Source of the DNA: DAOUBP01 sp034432655
GTDB lineage: Bacteria > Chloroflexota > Anaerolineae > CG2-30-64-16
Assembly: GCA_034432655.1 (NCBI GenBank)
Contig: DAOUBP010000118.1
Coordinates: 1 to 32,502 of the forward strand
Direction of reading: 5' to 3'
DNA length: 32,502 nucleotides
This document shows, piece by piece, positions 16,357 to 23,379 of the stretch. The notes under the pieces are model-generated. The model was not told where the DNA came from. It saw only the letters and a program-made list of their open reading frames with translations, and ran no database searches. Position 1 is the stretch's first letter. Every line of letters begins with the position of its first letter. A program made the position numbers and the translations under genes.

Positions 16357-17775
16357 ATGCGCAGATTGATCCTCCTCCTGTTGACCCTCGTCGCGATCGC
16401 TGCTGTGCTCCTGGCTGCGCCGTACATCCGCTACCGGCGCACGGCCGGGGTCGTGCCGGGATGGGTCCGGCTGGGCGGTCTTGAGGTGCACGGCGCCACC
16501 TATGAGGAAGTCGTGGCGGGCCTCAACCGTGGCTTGCGGGAACCCGTGGAGGCTTACGTCGGCGACCAGCGCGTTTTGTTGCGGCCGGAGACGGTCGGTT
16601 TCCAGGTGGATGTTGACGGCATGATCGCTCAGGCCCAGGGTTACGATACCTTCGATCGCCTGGTGCGTTATCTGGTGGAGACCTCGTTGGAGCGGCCGCC
16701 GCACGTGACAGATATCCCGCTGCGGTACACGCTGGATGCGGCCGCATTGGATGCCTGGCTGAACCAGGTAGCTGCCCGGGCCAACCGACCGCCCCAGCCG
16801 CCGCAACCGTTGCTCCAGGAGCTGAGGCTGGCGCCCGGCAAACCGGGTGTGGAACTGGACATCTCTGCGGCGCGTGCGCAGGTCATCGAAGCCCTGGCAA
16901 ACCCGACGCAACGGACGGTCCGCCTGGCCGTGCGCGAGACCCCGGCGCCGCCGCTGGATGTCGCGGCCCTGGGCACGTTGCTCCAGGCGCGGCTGGAGCA
17001 ATTCCCGGGCATCGGCTCCGTCTGGTTGCACTTTCTTCCCACAGGTGAAGAGGTGGCCATCAACGCCGATGTGGCCTATGCCGGCACCAGCACGCTGAAG
17101 ATACCGATCATGATCCAGCTCTATCGGGTGTTGGATGGGCCGCCAGATCCCGACACGCGGAAGATCATCAGCGAGACCATGCAGCTCAGCGGCAATTTCA
17201 CCGCCAACTTGATGCTGGGCATCATCGGCGGCGGGGACTGGAACCGTGGGGTCGCGGCCATGAACCAGGCGTTCAAGACCCTGGGCATGCGCAATACCTT
17301 CATGGTCGCGCCCTACGACCGCAAGCTGGCCGTTGCGCCCCGGATCGTCACCGAGGCCAACAGCCGGACCGACCTGAACACCCAACCCGATCCCTACATG
17401 CAGACCACTCCGCGCGACATCGGCTCGTCGTTGCAGATGCTGGTGGCTTGCAGTCAAGGGGGCGGTACCCTTATCGCGGCCTACGGCGATGCGATCACGC
17501 CTGCGGAATGCCAGCAGGCGTTGGATTTCATGGCGCTCAATGAGATGAAGGAGCTCTTGGTGGGCGGGTTGCCGCCGGGGGTCAAGGCCGTGCACAAGCA
17601 CGGCTATGTGCCCGACACCCACGGCGATGTGGCGGCGATCTGGAGCCCTGCCGGGCCGTATGTGTTGGCCGTGTTCCTCTATCGGCCGGTGTGGCTGGAG
17701 TGGCACATCTCCAACCCGACGATGCAGGACCTGGCGCGCGCGACGTGGAACTTTTTTGAGACCTACCGACCGTAA
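16357..17775 (+). CDS. Class A beta-lactamase-like serine hydrolase with N-terminal PG-binding-like domain
   Basis: Secreted or membrane-anchored penicillin-recognising serine hydrolase of 472 residues; a cell-wall role is more likely than antibiotic resistance. The ATG at 16357 is chosen because it starts directly at a basic-hydrophobic signal/anchor (MRRLILLLL, 1-21); a frame-extended start at 16315 would overlap guaA. Residues ~30-200 resemble the YoaR/VanW-associated PG-binding_4 domain. The beta-lactamase fold follows: S245-T-L-K248 (SxxK), S278-G-N280 (SxN) and K414-H-G416 in place of KTG. All three motifs are present but the third is altered. Transcribed with xpt-guaA, apparently ending at the terminator near 17900. 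Confidence 0.83.
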   Translation: MRRLILLLLTLVAIAAVLLAAPYIRYRRTAGVVPGWVRLGGLEVHGATYEEVVAGLNRGLREPVEAYVGDQRVLLRPETVGFQVDVDGMIAQAQGYDTFDRLVRYLVETSLERPPHVTDIPLRYTLDAAALDAWLNQVAARANRPPQPPQPLLQELRLAPGKPGVELDISAARAQVIEALANPTQRTVRLAVRETPAPPLDVAALGTLLQARLEQFPGIGSVWLHFLPTGEEVAINADVAYAGTSTLKIPIMIQLYRVLDGPPDPDTRKIISETMQLSGNFTANLMLGIIGGGDWNRGVAAMNQAFKTLGMRNTFMVAPYDRKLAVAPRIVTEANSRTDLNTQPDPYMQTTPRDIGSSLQMLVACSQGGGTLIAAYGDAITPAECQQALDFMALNEMKELLVGGLPPGVKAVHKHGYVPDTHGDVAAIWSPAGPYVLAVFLYRPVWLEWHISNPTMQDLARATWNFFETYRP

Positions 17776-18085
17776 CGCGAAATCATAAACTTTGCAAAAC
17801 TATTCGGTTGATCGCCCTCTCATCCCCCTGGACCCCTTCTCCCCCTTCATACAGGTGAGAAGGGGGAGAAAGCCTTTTGCAGGGGTTCTTGCCGCAGCTT
17901 TGCCGCCGCAAGAACCCCTTTTTCGAGGTTCCCTCTCCCCACGCCGCTCAAAGGAATACCACCGAACGTCCGCATCCGGGCCTGGCGTCTGGACGTGTGG
18001 AGCGGACGCCAGGCGTGGTGCGCAGCCTTTCTTTGGGACCTCGATCCGCGCTCGGCTACCGCGTCCGGACACGATCCTACGTCTG
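17776..18085 (+). other. Intergenic stretch with two inverted repeats
   Basis: No gene supported. A C-rich inverted repeat (TTCTCCCCCTT at 17837-17847 with AAGGGGGAGAA at 17860-17870) resembles the C/T-rich dispersed repeats common in this type of genome. It is followed by a strong terminator (17882-17923). Bases 17924-18085 show no further structure I can support. Confidence 0.6.
17882..17923 (+). terminator. Intrinsic terminator of the xpt-guaA-serine hydrolase unit
   Basis: GGGGTTCTTGC (17882-17892) pairs perfectly with GCAAGAACCCC (17908-17918), an 11-bp stem with a 15-base loop, followed by five Ts. No T-run on the other strand, so it acts on + strand transcripts. Confidence 0.88.
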
Positions 18086-18517
18086 TTACTCCGCTGGCGT
18101 TTCAGACGCCTCGGCCGGCGGTTCGGCCGGCGCTTCCGGTTCAGGAGCGGCTTCAGGCGCCGGCCCGGCAGCGGGTTTGGCCTCCAACTTCTCCAAGAGC
18201 TTCCCAAGTTCACGGTTCAGCGTGTCGAGGCCGACCAGGATCCCCTTGCGCACCTCTTCTACGACATCGGCCTCGCGTATTTCTTCGGCCATCTTTTCGG
18301 CTTTTTCGCGCAGCTCCCTGGCCGTTTCACTCTCCGCGGCTTTCTCAATAGCCTCGCTCACTTCCTGGCTCAGCTTCTGAAAGCCTTCGGCGATTTCGGC
18401 CTGGAGCTTCTTGCGATCTTCGCTCTCCCAGGCGGCTTTGACCGCCTCAGCCAGCTGCTTCCCGAGCCTGCTCAGCTCATCGGCGATCGAGCGTTCCACT
18501 TTCGGTTCTTCTGACAT
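18086..18517 (-). CDS. Highly charged helical protein, function unknown
   Basis: Predicted cytosolic protein of 143 residues. Residues 1-~105 are amphipathic helix rich in Glu, Lys and Ala (LSRLGKQLAEAVKAAW, then LREKAEKMAEEI), with no cysteine and no signal. Residues ~110-143 are a disordered Pro/Ala/Glu tail. A perfect AGGAGG stands five bases before the ATG. It is divergent from the DUF4332-like gene across ~208 bases. I do not recognise a family; it could be a coiled-coil or membrane-surface-binding helical protein. Confidence 0.75.
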   Translation of the reverse strand: MSEEPKVERSIADELSRLGKQLAEAVKAAWESEDRKKLQAEIAEGFQKLSQEVSEAIEKAAESETARELREKAEKMAEEIREADVVEEVRKGILVGLDTLNRELGKLLEKLEAKPAAGPAPEAAPEPEAPAEPPAEASETPAE

Positions 18518-18725
18518 AGGTCCCTCCTGTGCGTAACAAACAGTTTTCGGCTTTCACGATCCTGATGTACTCGTGCTCGATTGATATACGCAAGCGCATC
18601 TGAAAAGTTGCGAGAGCGTCATGCTCACATCACTTGTTGCCGCGCTTCTGCTATCAGTAATGCTGATCGTAATCTTGTTGCGCCAGAATTATATCACAAA
18701 GAACAAAGAGAAGGGAGATACACCA

Positions 18726-19163
18726 ATGTCGGTCGTGCTTGATAAATTGTATGGCTTGAAGCCCGATTTGGGTGTGAAGCTCAAGGCGTTGGGGATCAAG
18801 GACAACGATGATCTCCTGCAGTTTTGCAAGACGCCCGCCGATATCATCGAGCTGGCCCGCCTGACGGGGGTGGAACCTCAGGAGATCACCCGTCTGGTGC
18901 AGCGTGCCGACCTGGCGCGGATTCGCGGGCTGGGGGGCACGTACATGAGGCTTCTGGAAGAGGCCGGCATCCAGTCGGCGGCTGATCTGGCCGGGCACAG
19001 CCCCGAAGAGTTGCGCGAACGACTCTTGCGCCTCAACCAACAGCGTAGACTGGTGGGCCGGGTGCCGGCGCTGGCGATGGTGAACGGCTGGGTGACCAAA
19101 GCACGCCGGCTGCCGACTGCGGTTGAAAGCGCGTTCCGCAACAATAATCACGGCACGATGTAG
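18726..19163 (+). CDS. DUF4332-like helix-hairpin-helix protein
   Basis: Small protein of 145 residues built of helix-hairpin-helix-like motifs; likely nucleic-acid or protein binding, role unproven. The ATG at 18726 follows GGGAG; a longer frame from 18621 would add a hydrophobic stretch but has a poor ribosome site. LKPDLGVKLKALGIKDNDDL (11-30) and IRGLGGTYMRLLEEAGIQSA (66-85) are the two HhH turns, each followed by a helical bundle segment, the DUF4332 pattern. The second resembles the C-terminal domain of the heptad-repeat protein at 31435-32502, so the fold occurs twice in this window. Confidence 0.8.
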   Translation: MSVVLDKLYGLKPDLGVKLKALGIKDNDDLLQFCKTPADIIELARLTGVEPQEITRLVQRADLARIRGLGGTYMRLLEEAGIQSAADLAGHSPEELRERLLRLNQQRRLVGRVPALAMVNGWVTKARRLPTAVESAFRNNNHGTM

Positions 19164-19251
19164 CCTGATCGGCAGGAACGACCTGGGCACGTCTGGAGAT
19201 TTACCTTGTTGTTATTGACATAACTCTAAACCATCAAACAAGGAGGAATCT

Positions 19252-19620
19252 ATGCTCAAGGAATTTCGGGATTTTGCCATGCGCGGCAACGTGATTGACC
19301 TGGCCGTCGCCGTCATCATCGGTGCCGCGTTCGGCGCCATCGTCAACTCGATGGTCAACGACCTGTTGATGCCGTTGTTAGGGATCATCATCGGCGGGAT
19401 TGATTTCACCAGCCTGGCCGTGACAGTAGGCAGCGCCAAACTGACCTACGGCAACTTCATCCAGGCCTTGATTAACTTCCTGGCCATCGCTTTCGTGTTG
19501 TTTTTGATCATCCGCAGCATCAACCGCTTCAAGGCCAAGCCTGCGCCGCCCGCGCCGCCTGCTCCCAGCGCGGAGGAGAAGCTGCTGACCGAGATTCGCG
19601 ATCTGCTGAAGAAGCGCTAA
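19252..19620 (+). CDS. mscL: Large-conductance mechanosensitive channel
   Basis: Tension-gated channel that releases solutes on osmotic downshock. 122 residues, typical length. N-terminal amphipathic MLKEFRDFAMRGNVIDLAVAVIIG leads into TM1 (~14-45), which lines the pore; TM2 is at ~69-92 (INFLAIAFVLFLIIRSIN); a Pro/Ala linker connects to the C-terminal helical bundle (EEKLLTEIRDLLKKR). GGAGG eight bases before the ATG. A strong terminator follows 32 bases after the stop. A TTGACA at 19215 lacks a matching -10. Confidence 0.96.
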   Translation: MLKEFRDFAMRGNVIDLAVAVIIGAAFGAIVNSMVNDLLMPLLGIIIGGIDFTSLAVTVGSAKLTYGNFIQALINFLAIAFVLFLIIRSINRFKAKPAPPAPPAPSAEEKLLTEIRDLLKKR

Positions 19621-19652
19621 AGATATCCTCTGGCTTGTAGCTTTGCGATCAA

Positions 19653-19691
19653 GTGCCTGGCAACCTTCGAAGGTTGCCAGGCACTTTTTTT
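19653..19691 (+). terminator. Intrinsic terminator of mscL
   Basis: A perfect 32-bp palindrome: GTGCCTGGCAACCTTC (19653-19668) directly followed by its reverse complement (to 19684), then seven Ts (19685-19691). The real loop would be the central four bases or more. Confidence 0.95.
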
Positions 19692-19739
19692 GTGAGGTGA
19701 TCGATCGGGGTGAACGCGGCGGAGTGAGGCGACCGCTGC

Positions 19740-20072
19740 TCAACGCGTTGCCAACAGATACACTGCGCCATCGGGGCCGGCCAGGGTGCCGTGAGCCGTC
19801 CCCTGCGGCAGCTCTACCCGGTCGCCCGCCCTCAGTTCCAGCATACGGCCCTCGGCCGGCAGGATCACCGTCAGGCTCCCCGCCACCACCCACAGCAGTT
19901 CAGGGTAGATGTGCGCGTGGGGCGCATAGCCGGTCCCCGGGTCACTCTGCCAGCGGACGACCTGGTAGCCATTGGCAGTCAAGGTGTCGCGCAACACTGC
20001 TTCGACCGGCGGTCTGCGTTCCTCCCATAGGGTCACGCGCAGGGCCGGCTGCGGAAATTTGGGGAACAACAT
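19740..20072 (-). CDS. Small cupin-domain protein
   Basis: Single-domain beta-barrel protein of 110 residues with both cupin motifs intact: G-x5-HAH-x3-E-x6-G (GTGYAPHAHIYPELLWVVAG) and G-x5-P-x-G-x2-H (GDRVELPQGTAH). The His/Glu set implies a bound metal. Substrate unknown. It starts four bases after the moeA stop on the same strand, so it is co-translated with the molybdenum-cofactor enzyme; a metal- or oxyanion-related role is possible but is only inferred from context. Confidence 0.88.
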   Translation of the reverse strand: MLFPKFPQPALRVTLWEERRPPVEAVLRDTLTANGYQVVRWQSDPGTGYAPHAHIYPELLWVVAGSLTVILPAEGRMLELRAGDRVELPQGTAHGTLAGPDGAVYLLATR

Positions 20073-20076
20073 CGCG

Positions 20077-22140
20077 TCAGTTCAACTCCGCCAGCACCTG
20101 TCCCATTTGCGGCGTCTCATAGCCGCCCAGGTCGCGCACTCGCGCAGCAAATGCGGGATCGCGGATGATCGCCAACACAGGTGCCAGCACTTCACTTTCG
20201 TAGAACTGCGTTGGGATCACCAGGTCGTACCTTTCCAGGTCCAGCGGCACGAAATCGAGATCCAGCGCCCGGGCAGCAGCCAGGATGCCCAGGCCACAAT
20301 CTGCTGCGCCGGATGCCACTGCTGCGGCCACCGCCAGATGGGTGAACTCCTGGCGCTCGTAACCCTGGATCTGGCGCGGATTGATGCGCAGTTGACGCAG
20401 GCGATAGTCCAACAGCACGCGCGTGCCGGCACCGCGCTGCCGGTTGATGAAAACCACATCAGGCCGTGTCAGATCGGCCAGATCGGTGATGCCTTTCGGG
20501 TTGCCGCGCGGCACAATCAGCCCTTGTTGCCGCTGGACAAAGCCCAACAAGATCACGGACACCCCAGGCAGCAGCCGGCGGATATAACCGACGTTATACT
20601 CGCCCGACGCTTCATCCAGCAGGTGTGAGCCTGCCAGATGCGCCTCCCCGCGGCCCAGGGCCATCAGCCCGCCCAGGCTGCCCACATTGGCCGAAGAAAG
20701 GCGCCAGCCCGGCGCGCGCCGGCCCAGCTCATCGGCCAGCAGGTCCAGCGTCAGGTCATGGCTGCCGATGGCCACCACAGTGCGGCGTAACGAGGCGACC
20801 GGCCGGTTCAGAAAAACCGTCACCGTTGCGCCTGGTTCAAAGCCCTGTTCTCCGCGCGGGATGCGCACCACGCCGTCGGCGCGTACCAGCGACATCAGCA
20901 CGCCTGAGCCGCCGGGCAGCGGGGTTGCCACGACGCGCTCTCCCACCTGGCCCACGGTGACCCGCAGGAACTCTTCGTCCCCCTCTGGGCTGACGACCTT
21001 GCGCGTCAGCGTGGCCTGTACCGTGGGTGGTTCATCCAGGGGTTGGCCCAGCCAGCGCGTCAGGGTCGGCTTCACCAGCAGCTCGCAGGTGACTGCGGCC
21101 GATACCGGATAGCCCGGGAGGCCGATCACCGGCACCCAGCGTGCCGTTTCCCCGGTTCTCTTGCTTCCCGCGCTTCTCGTGCTTCCTTCGTTTCCCTGAC
21201 TTCCCTCAGTCCCCTTAGTTTTCCCCGCGCCTTCAGCTTCTTCCGCCTCCGCCATCCGGATCATCCCCAGGATCACCGGGTGGCCCGGCCGGATGGCGAT
21301 CCCGTGCACCAGGAGCTGCCCCAGTTCGGCGACGATCCGCGCGGTGTAGTCCTCGGAACCGGCCGAAGAGCCGGCATTGACGATCACCAGGTCATGATCG
21401 CGCGCCGCTTCTAACACGCGCTGGCGGATGGCCGCATAGTCGTCGGAAAGGGGTGGCAGCCGCGTTGGCTGGCCGCCCCATTCCTGGATCAGCGCGGCCA
21501 GGACCAGGGAGTTGTATTCGATGATGTCGCCTGGGCGGAGCGGTGTCCCGGGCATCACCAGCTCGGTGCCGGTGGGTTGGATGGCCACGCGCGGCCGGCG
21601 GCGGACCGACACCTGGGTATGGCCGGCCCCGGCGATAGCGCCGATGTCCTGTGGCCGCAGGCGATGGTTAGCCGGCAAGACCAGTTCGGTGGCGACGATA
21701 TCTTCGCCCATCGGCCGGACGTGCTGCCAGGGCGCGGCGGCTGCCAACACTTCGATCCACTCTGGGCCGTCGCTGGTCGGGATCCGTTGCACGTCCTCGA
21801 TCATGATCACCGCGTTGGTGCCCGGGGGCAACGGATCGCCGGTGTCCACGTAGAAGGCTTGCTCTCCCACCTTCAGGCGCACGGCATGGGTCTCGCTGGC
21901 CCCACGGGTGGCCTCGGCCTGCACAGCGTAACCGTCCATGGCGGCTGCGTGGTAATGCGGCGAGGAGATCAGCGCCCATACAGGCTCGGCAGTGATACGG
22001 CCACAGGCCGCGTCCAGCGGTACCATTTCACCGGGGGTCGGGCCGTCAAGCCCGGCGACAGCCAGTGCCTCCCACCAACGTTGGAGTGCTTCTGCCAGGG
22101 GGATGTCTTCCAGGTAAGGTGAATGTATATGTCCGGTCAT
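20077..22140 (-). CDS. moeA: Molybdopterin molybdotransferase MoeA fused to a periplasmic-binding-like domain
   Basis: Inserts molybdate into adenylylated molybdopterin; 687 residues, versus ~410 for MoeA alone. MoeA part ~1-450: AMDGYAV (67-73), GD at 101-102, PTGTELV (189-195), NAGSSAGSEDYT (255-266) and GLPGYPVSA (340-348). The C-terminal part (~455-687) resembles a type 2 periplasmic-binding fold without signal peptide (SSANVGSLGGL, then RQRGAGTRVLLD), so it is probably a cytosolic ligand sensor; this fusion is known in other bacteria and archaea. Residues ~296-334 are a low-complexity insert next to the GLPG active-site loop, encoded by simple-sequence DNA. An extended -10 (TGC TATACT) lies upstream. 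The cupin gene follows after four bases. Confidence 0.92.
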   Translation of the reverse strand: MTGHIHSPYLEDIPLAEALQRWWEALAVAGLDGPTPGEMVPLDAACGRITAEPVWALISSPHYHAAAMDGYAVQAEATRGASETHAVRLKVGEQAFYVDTGDPLPPGTNAVIMIEDVQRIPTSDGPEWIEVLAAAAPWQHVRPMGEDIVATELVLPANHRLRPQDIGAIAGAGHTQVSVRRRPRVAIQPTGTELVMPGTPLRPGDIIEYNSLVLAALIQEWGGQPTRLPPLSDDYAAIRQRVLEAARDHDLVIVNAGSSAGSEDYTARIVAELGQLLVHGIAIRPGHPVILGMIRMAEAEEAEGAGKTKGTEGSQGNEGSTRSAGSKRTGETARWVPVIGLPGYPVSAAVTCELLVKPTLTRWLGQPLDEPPTVQATLTRKVVSPEGDEEFLRVTVGQVGERVVATPLPGGSGVLMSLVRADGVVRIPRGEQGFEPGATVTVFLNRPVASLRRTVVAIGSHDLTLDLLADELGRRAPGWRLSSANVGSLGGLMALGRGEAHLAGSHLLDEASGEYNVGYIRRLLPGVSVILLGFVQRQQGLIVPRGNPKGITDLADLTRPDVVFINRQRGAGTRVLLDYRLRQLRINPRQIQGYERQEFTHLAVAAAVASGAADCGLGILAAARALDLDFVPLDLERYDLVIPTQFYESEVLAPVLAIIRDPAFAARVRDLGGYETPQMGQVLAELN
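21139..21255 (-). repeat. Simple-sequence tract translated inside moeA
   Basis: Degenerate repeats of the type CTTCCCTGACTTCCCTCAG on the + strand, kin to the intergenic tracts at 7983-7996 and ~8119-8155. It encodes a Gly/Glu/Ser/Thr/Lys-rich stretch (KTKGTEGSQGNEGS and neighbours) absent from ordinary MoeA at this position. Confidence 0.75.
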
Positions 22141-22183
22141 CCGATCAACTCCGTGGCGACAAGATTTCGGTTTGACGAGTCAT

Positions 22184-22189
22184 AGTATA
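22184..22189 (-). promoter_or_regulatory. Extended -10 promoter of moeA
   Basis: On the minus strand TGC-TATACT (hexamer at 22189-22184) lies ~40 bases before the moeA ATG. No good -35 is seen, consistent with an extended -10 promoter. It is arranged divergently from the promoter at 22224. Confidence 0.5.
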
Positions 22190-22223
22190 GCACATTGCCG
22201 TGAGAAGGGGCGATTTGCGCGAT

Positions 22224-22252
22224 TTGACAGCCTGTGAAAGCTGTGGTAATTT
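22224..22252 (+). promoter_or_regulatory. Strong promoter driving the structured leader
   Basis: Perfect -35 TTGACA (22224-22229), 17-bp spacer, TAATTT (22247-22252). Transcription from ~22259 would produce a ~180-nt RNA ending at the terminator at 22407-22441, with read-through into the 67-aa ORF. Confidence 0.78.
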
Positions 22253-22258
22253 TCAGCA

Positions 22259-22441
22259 CAATCAAAACGAGCAGTTTTTCGACTATGACTTCGTATACCG
22301 GCCTGATCGTCCTGTCGCTTATTGAGCTCCTTGAGAACAAGGAGCCAAACCCGTTTGGCCGAGGTTAGCGCAGGCGACAGGGCAAAGTAGACCTGATGAT
22401 AGTGCAGGCGGGGCCTCCCAAACGGGGGGCCCCGCCTTTTT
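22259..22441 (+). ncRNA. Candidate structured leader RNA / orphan riboswitch-like element
   Basis: A ~180-nt RNA bounded by a promoter and an intrinsic terminator. A 10-bp stem GTCCTGTCGC (22309-22318) with GCGACAGGGC (22374-22383; one G-U) encloses a perfect 8-bp hairpin GCTCCTTG-AGAA-CAAGGAGC (22326-22345) and a possible GCCAAA/TTTGGC hairpin. An outer helix GCCTG (22301-22305) with CAGGC (22405-22409) shares bases with the terminator's 5' arm, so the two are mutually exclusive, the logic of a transcriptional riboswitch. I could not match it to SAM, TPP, cobalamin, c-di-GMP, T-box, 6S, SRP or RNase P consensus. It could also be a free-standing small RNA. Confidence 0.5.
22407..22441 (+). 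terminator. Intrinsic terminator/attenuator before the 67-aa ORF
   Basis: GGCGGGGCCTCCC pairs with GGGGGGCCCCGCC (13 bp, one G-U) around an AAAC loop, followed by five Ts (22437-22441). It ends 36 bases before the small ORF. Confidence 0.93.
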
Positions 22442-22477
22442 GATCCCGGAGAATTATCCAGTTTGACGGAGGTATCC

Positions 22478-22681
22478 ATGGCCCCTTACACCTACAATCA
22501 TCAGCGACCCGCGTGGTCCCAGAGCGCTCACGAGCGGGGGGATGCACCTGTGCCAATGGAGCCAGCTGCGCAGATGAACGCCTTCGTTGCGCAGCAGCGT
22601 GAACAGGCTGCCCGGGCGGTAATGCATCCGGATCATTCCGATCCGGACTGGCGTTACTATTTCGGCGCGCTGACCGACTGA
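22478..22681 (+). CDS. Small orphan protein of 67 residues
   Basis: Unknown function. The ATG at 22478 follows GGAGG with five-base spacing; a TTG five codons upstream in the same frame is less likely. The sequence is polar, rich in Gln, His, Pro and Ala, without a membrane segment or cysteine: MAPYTYNHQRPAW at the start, a short helix (MNAFVAQQREQAARAV) and a conserved-looking end HSDPDWRYYFGALTD. It lies directly after the terminator of a structured leader, so its expression is probably gated by read-through. rplI follows with its own promoter. Confidence 0.65.
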   Translation: MAPYTYNHQRPAWSQSAHERGDAPVPMEPAAQMNAFVAQQREQAARAVMHPDHSDPDWRYYFGALTD

Positions 22682-22753
22682 CCGGCCGGCCCTGTTCCCA
22701 TCGGATCACCTCGCTCCTCATCTCCGTCCTGGCGGCCCGCAGACGTGCCGCCG

Positions 22754-22782
22754 TTGGGCATGGCGCCCAGACATGCTATAAT
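22754..22782 (+). promoter_or_regulatory. Promoter of rplI
   Basis: TTGGGC (22754-22759), 17-bp spacer, extended -10 TGC-TATAAT (22777-22782). Same form as the lipoprotein promoter at 94-122. Start near 22789 gives a ~100-nt leader before rplI. Confidence 0.78.
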
Positions 22783-22889
22783 GTGCCCGTTGCTCAGCAG
22801 GCTTTCCCTGCGCGCAGCGCAACGCGTCCTGGCGCGCGCGCGGGATGGTCGTCGCTGGCCGATCAGATCAACTGCAAGGAGATGAGCTC

Positions 22890-23348
22890 ATGCGCGTTTT
22901 GTTGTTGAAGGATATCAAAGGCCTGGGGCACGCGGGCGACATCAAAGAGGTGGCCGGGGGCTATGCCACCAACTATTTGATCCCGAACCGGCTGGCCCAA
23001 CCCTATGTCGAGGGCATGGAGAAGGCTGTGCAGCAGGCCAAAGAGGCTGCAGCGCGCAAGCAGGAGCGCAAGAGCGCCGAGGCCCAGATGCTGGCTGCCC
23101 GGCTGCACGGGCAGACGGTGGTTTTGAAAGCCAGAGCCGGCGAGGGAGAGCGCCTTTACGGTTCGATCACCGCAGCCGACATTGCAGAAGCCCTCGCGCA
23201 GACGATCGGGCTGCAGGTGGATCGCAAATTGATTCAACTCGAGCATCCCATCAAAACCCTCGGCGAGCATCCTGTTCAGGTCAAGCTGGGCAGCGGCCTG
23301 GCCGCCACAGTGACGGTGATCGTAGAGCGGAGCATGGAAGCCGCCTGA
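22890..23348 (+). CDS. rplI: 50S ribosomal protein L9
   Basis: Large-subunit protein that binds 23S rRNA near the L1 stalk and helps keep the reading frame. 152 residues. The ATG at 22890 is chosen over an upstream in-frame start because AAGGAG (22876-22881) is eight bases away and MRVLLLKDIKGLGHAGD is the conserved N-terminus. The family signature IKEVAGGYATNYLIPNRLA is at ~18-36, followed by the long central helix (~43-75) and the C-terminal domain. It converges with the DUF2723-type gene 31 bases downstream, with no clear terminator between. Confidence 0.96.
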   Translation: MRVLLLKDIKGLGHAGDIKEVAGGYATNYLIPNRLAQPYVEGMEKAVQQAKEAAARKQERKSAEAQMLAARLHGQTVVLKARAGEGERLYGSITAADIAEALAQTIGLQVDRKLIQLEHPIKTLGEHPVQVKLGSGLAATVTVIVERSMEAA

Positions 23349-23379
23349 TCGCAGTGCGGGCGAAAGCTATTTGCGGGCC

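Noticed and set aside
18621..18725. N-terminal membrane extension of the DUF4332-like protein.
   Set aside because: The upstream ATG has a poor ribosome site, while the ATG at 18726 has GGGAG and starts where the domain starts.
19215..19220. TTGACA as an mscL promoter -35.
   Set aside because: No -10-like hexamer at 16-18 bases downstream.
22390..22400. Hammerhead ribozyme core (CTGATGA), seen here and near 6700.
   Set aside because: No GAAA segment or flanking stems in the required order at either place.
22384..22412. TPP riboswitch 3' half (ACCTGATGATAGTGCAGG).
   Set aside because: The CUGAGA box and the paired 5' half are missing; only a short stretch resembles the consensus.
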